A stretch of DNA of 64,000 nt from Fistularia commersonii (lineage: Eukaryota > Chordata > Actinopteri > Syngnathiformes > Fistulariidae). The stretch is taken from assembly GCA_037954325.1 (NCBI GenBank), contig JBBMNZ010000014.1, positions 18,409,956 through 18,473,955 of the forward strand, written 5' to 3'. The notes beneath the pieces were generated by a model. It was given only the letters and a program-made list of their open reading frames with translations, was not told where the DNA came from and did no database searches. Below are positions 60,683 through 64,000 of the stretch, in pieces. The translations under genes were made by a program, and so were the position numbers. Numbering within the stretch: position 1 is the first letter of the stretch; every line of letters starts with the position of its first letter.

Positions 60683-60790
60683 TACATTACATTACAGTCA
60701 TTTACATTACATTACAGTCATTTGGCAGATGCTTTTATCCAAAGCGACTTACAAGAAGTGCAATTCAGTCACCAAAGATCCAAAGTACCA
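60683..60790 (+). repeat. widespread teleost interspersed repeat fragment
   Basis: ACATTACATTACAGTCATTT occurs twice in tandem, then GGCAGATGCTTTTATCCAAA and GCGACTTACAAGAAGTGC, a motif dispersed through fish genomes. Class not certain. Confidence 0.65.
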
Positions 60791-61646
60791 GTAGTCGGAG
60801 GTCAGAAGTGAACACTCAACCAAATAGCCACCTCAGAACCATATACATACATACATTAACTTCATCCTTTTCTTTTTTGCGGGGAGGTTGGGGGTTAAGT
60901 GCGATTAGTAGGGTAGTGCTTGATGAAGAGGTATGTTTTCAGCTCACGGTGAAAGATGGGCAGCGACCCCGCTGTTCTGACCTTACAAAATGTCATCATG
61001 ATTTTTAGATAATAACCAAAGAGCCCCCACATACATGCACACAAAGCTGGTTCCTGATAAGTATTTGACCTCTCAAATAGTCTGAGCCAGAGCGGAGCTT
61101 CTCTTCCCTAGCAAAGCTCTTAACATAGAAGTAGCTTGCCATCAACACCAAACATATCCTTCCAGCTCGAGAGCATGCAGAAGTGACAGCAGGGACAACA
61201 TGCAGAGATGACAGCATGCAGAGACATGTGACAATGAAAATGTGTTACAAGGGCTTTTTCCATGACTCTTATATCAAGCCTGTTCTGAAACCATGGACAC
61301 TCAGATCTTTCTAGAACCCCCTTGTCAGACTTGGTCTGAGCAAAGTAAACCTACAAGGAAGCATAAATCGTAAAAAAATCAAGTAGATATTGATTGTACC
61401 CATCTAAATATTAGCTACATACAGAAAAAAGTGAAAACATTGGCTGGAAATGACCAAATCTTGCAATAGTTAAAAAACAAGAAAAGAAACAGAAGTCGTC
61501 AAAATGAATAGCAGCAAGAAATTTGGAAATATCTGGGGAAATTTTCCAAGCAATTACCAATATGTTAGCAAAAAAACATCATTGAAACAATTGCCAAGCC
61601 AAGAACAGCTAAGGAAAGTGAAAGCAACAAGAACACAACATCAATT

Positions 61647-62000
61647 AATCCATCCATCCATCTTCTACCGCTTATCCTACACTTGGGGTCATGGGGAATG
61701 CTGGAGCCTATCCAAACTGTCATCGTGCAAGAGTCGGGGTTCACTGTGGACCTGTTGCCAGTTGATCACACGGCCACATATAGACAAAGAACCATTTACT
61801 CAGTCAGTCACACAACTGGGCAATTTAAAGTTTCGAATGAATGCATTGCATGTTTTTGGGGCGTGAGAAGAACCTAGGGGAACCCCACACAGATAAAGGG
61901 AGAACATGCAAACTCAACACAGAAAGACACCCAATCAGAATTGAACCAGGGACCTTCTTGCTTTGAGGCAGAAATACTAACCACAGCAGCATAGTGCTAC
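61647..62000 (+). repeat. teleost interspersed repeat, near-complete copy
   Basis: Starts ATCCATCCATCCATCTTCTA, and includes CTGGAGCCTATCC, GTTGCCAGTTGATCACA, GCATGTTTTTGGGGCGTGAG and ends near GAGGCAGAAATACTAACCAC. Same family as 6062-6215. Confidence 0.7.
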
Positions 62001-62879
62001 CAAGGAACAAAAATATATACATTTAATTTCTCTCTTTCCATTGTAAGAAACTGTTTTTTTCAACATGCAGCTGCATTCAGAAGCCTTTAACTAACTCTAG
62101 TTAAAAAAAAATCATATTTCCAATTAAATTCACTGAAGCTCTTTAATGTCTCAGCTCACAGAGAAAACACAACACCATACAAGAATATCAAAGGAATCTT
62201 AGATTTAGGATTAGAAAGAGATATTTCAAAACTTTAGCAACAATGACCAAAGAAATAGACATTGGGAAGATAATTACAAGAAAATGACGAGACTTATCTG
62301 AATATTAGAAGTGATAATTATTTTAAAAGATGAAAGTTATATTTTCATGTTAGTTAAGAAACATGTTTAGGACAGATTTCTGATGTTTTGTCAAGCATAT
62401 GAATGAGCATGAGCATAAGACCTATGTTTATGGGTAAATCACCTGGAGGGGACCTTTGACCCTTATGCAAGGTGCTAAAAAAACACAGAAGCTGCATTCT
62501 GTGCAAAACAGCCGTATTGCCACGACATATGCATCATTTACACAACTTTTTTTACTGAGAAATATTGGCTATGACATTGTAAAGGCTTAAATCAATCAGT
62601 CAGAAAATACAAAATAATGCCCTGAAAATTTTGCCAAAACATTTTCTTGAATCAGCACAACACTGGCTGGAAAATATATGTAATTTCCTTGAAAACAGCT
62701 GAAATATGAAAAAGTTGCTGTTTTGATTTCTTACTTTAGACTTTTTGATGTATCTCAATTTTTTGAAGGTTTTTGAAGTCAAAAATTAAACATCAAATTG
62801 AAAAATGTCTAAATAATTCCCTGTAAATAGCAACTCATAAACCCCCACATATTTTTGCGCATGTATTCAATATATGGGA

Positions 62880-63010
62880 TGGAAGAAGCATTTCGGATGA
62901 CGGGTGAAACGTCTTCAAGTGAAGAAATTCAAGTCCAGTTGCCAGGACAAGAAGATTTTGACAAGAATTCACCATAACCTGGATGACTGAGAACCTCCAC
63001 AGACAATGTT
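62880..63010. repeat. inverted-repeat arm related to 27950-28315
   Basis: GGATGACGGGTGAAACGTCT, AAGTCCAGTTGCC and CCTGGATGACTGAGAACCTC match a dispersed fish repeat. Only one arm is present. Confidence 0.5.
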
Positions 63011-63271
63011 CGGGACGTTTCGTGCGAATTGTCGGAGACAGTCAAACATTTTCCCAACGGTTGAGTAAGAACATTCTTGAAAGCGTAGCCAGCAACCAAA
63101 GCCAGGAGATCGTGGAGAAATAGCCACAATGGGATCGTTCAGAAAGACAGCGCGCCCCTGCGTGTGCTCGCCTCGCTTCGCAGTGTGAAACCCCCCGCCG
63201 GCGGCGGAGGGCGCAATCGGCTGCCCTTCTGCCCCTCCGGCCAAAAAAAAGCAACTGGTGTCCACACTTTA

Positions 63272-63281
63272 CCTTATTTGG
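63272..63281. promoter_or_regulatory. perfect CArG box (SRF-binding consensus)
   Basis: CCTTATTTGG fits CC(A/T)6GG exactly and sits beside the most CpG-rich stretch of the window (about 63150-63370). SRF with MRTF drives many actin-cytoskeleton genes, so the site is plausible for flna. Its function is inferred. Confidence 0.45.
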
Positions 63282-63678
63282 TGTGAAGCCCCCAATTGGA
63301 CCTCTGTGAGCACTAGTGGTGACGTTCCTGCCCGGTCCGCACACATGTACGGCACGACATTCGCGCACTATGTTCCGCGATAAACAATGCGTGAAGGACA
63401 GGGTGAGATGGGACGATCACTAACCATCCATCCTCTGTCGTGATGTCACGATGTCAAGACGTCCACCCAACCCCGCTGAACTCGGATAAATCAATAAAAT
63501 TGTCAAACATGTGGAAAGTCAGCCTTACAGTCGCCTCCCCGGTGACTGACCGAAATGCTGTCACACGACATCCCTCAAGACGCGAGACCTCTTGACAGCC
63601 ATTCCGCTCATCTTTTTTTCCACGTTAAACGAACTCCAGGCGTTTGCCGTTTTACCACAGTATCATGTCCCAACTTAC

Positions 63679-64000
63679 GTGTGATGTCCGACCTGTGTCC
63701 GATACCCCCGAGCTCTTCTCCGGCACTGAGGGCAGCAAACGGCGCTCAATGTTTGTGTGTTCTCCCTACCCACGCGTAGTCCTGACAGGGAAACAGCTGG
63801 GGGCGCAAAGGATGAGAGAGACACTCCCTCCGTTATTTTGCTCTCTCTCGCCCTCTCTTTCTCTCTCCCTTGCTCTCTCTTTCTCTCTCTATCTCTCTGC
63901 TGTGAGAACCTTAATTGGTAAACGGGTCAAGCATCGGAGGTGGGTTGTCGAGGGGTTGGGGGCGTAACCCTCTTTCTGCACTCTGCCTCTTTTTTCGCGA
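63679..64000 (-). promoter_or_regulatory. flna: candidate non-coding first exon and promoter-proximal region of flna
   Basis: The minus strand has ACAC followed by a perfect GTAAGT donor at 63678. To its right lies a GA-repeat-rich, moderately CpG-containing stretch with no convincing ORF, like many 5' UTRs. Alternative donors exist at about 63529 (GTAAGG) and 63273 (GTAAAG). No transcript evidence is available; the exon may start beyond the window. Confidence 0.3.

Larger units (their letters stand above)
56874..63678 (-). other. flna: presumed flna 5' UTR intron and upstream DNA
   Basis: 6.8 kb with no coding exon recognised. It contains a short repeat with a tandem ACATTACATTACAGTCATTT (60683-60790), a teleost repeat (61647-62000) and an inverted-repeat arm (62880-63010). 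The CpG-rich stretch lies at about 63150-63370. Confidence 0.4.

Noticed and set aside
62969..63368. Minus-strand ORFs of 98 and 108 residues in the CpG-rich block
   Set aside because: Two overlapping frames in GC-rich DNA, no known domain, and one end lies in a dispersed repeat. A non-coding or UTR role is more likely.
1..64000. tRNA, rRNA or snRNA genes
   Set aside because: I looked for tRNA A/B-box pairs and conserved RNA motifs by eye and saw none; a covariance-model scan could still find a small RNA.

Overview
This is vertebrate nuclear DNA, almost certainly from a bony fish. It holds one large, many-exon gene on the minus strand. Long introns with canonical GT/AG borders, (CA)n microsatellites, hAT transposon remnants with 8-bp target duplications, and truncated non-LTR retrotransposons of kinds common in teleosts fill the rest. 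There are no bacterial operons, CRISPR arrays or convincing RNA genes. I could not narrow the species.

The gene is filamin A (flna). I traced 48 coding exons from the start codon at 56765 to the stop codon at 11647. Every junction keeps the reading frame, and the exons sum to 7,632 nt (2,543 residues plus stop). Order in the protein: two calponin-homology (CH) domains that bind actin (exons 1-4), filamin Ig repeats 1-8 and 10-15, hinge 1 (exons 32-33), repeats 16-23, hinge 2 (exon 47) and the C-terminal dimerisation repeat 24. The paralogue call rests on hinge 2 (a CTQHGAP motif, as in FLNA), the lack of the FLNC-type insert in repeat 20, and the repeat 1 and CH sequences.

The most interesting result is that no sequence encodes repeat 9. 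Exon 21 ends repeat 8 and exon 22 begins repeat 10 in the same phase, so the protein would have 23 rather than 24 Ig repeats; the roughly 100-residue shortfall against human FLNA fits. A 24-bp microexon in repeat 15 (exon 30) and a symmetric 75-bp hinge-1 exon (exon 32) could give in-frame isoforms.

Layout: 1-10,590 is the region downstream of flna, rich in transposons, with a possible unrelated promoter near 2,600-2,940. The stretch 10,590-11,646 is the probable 3' UTR. Exons 48 to 2 lie at 11,647-42,969. Intron 1 covers 42,970-56,395 and exon 1 is at 56,396-56,765. The 5' UTR is interrupted at 56,873 by a splice acceptor; a CpG-richer region at 63,100-64,000 holds a perfect CArG box and a strong donor that could end a non-coding first exon.
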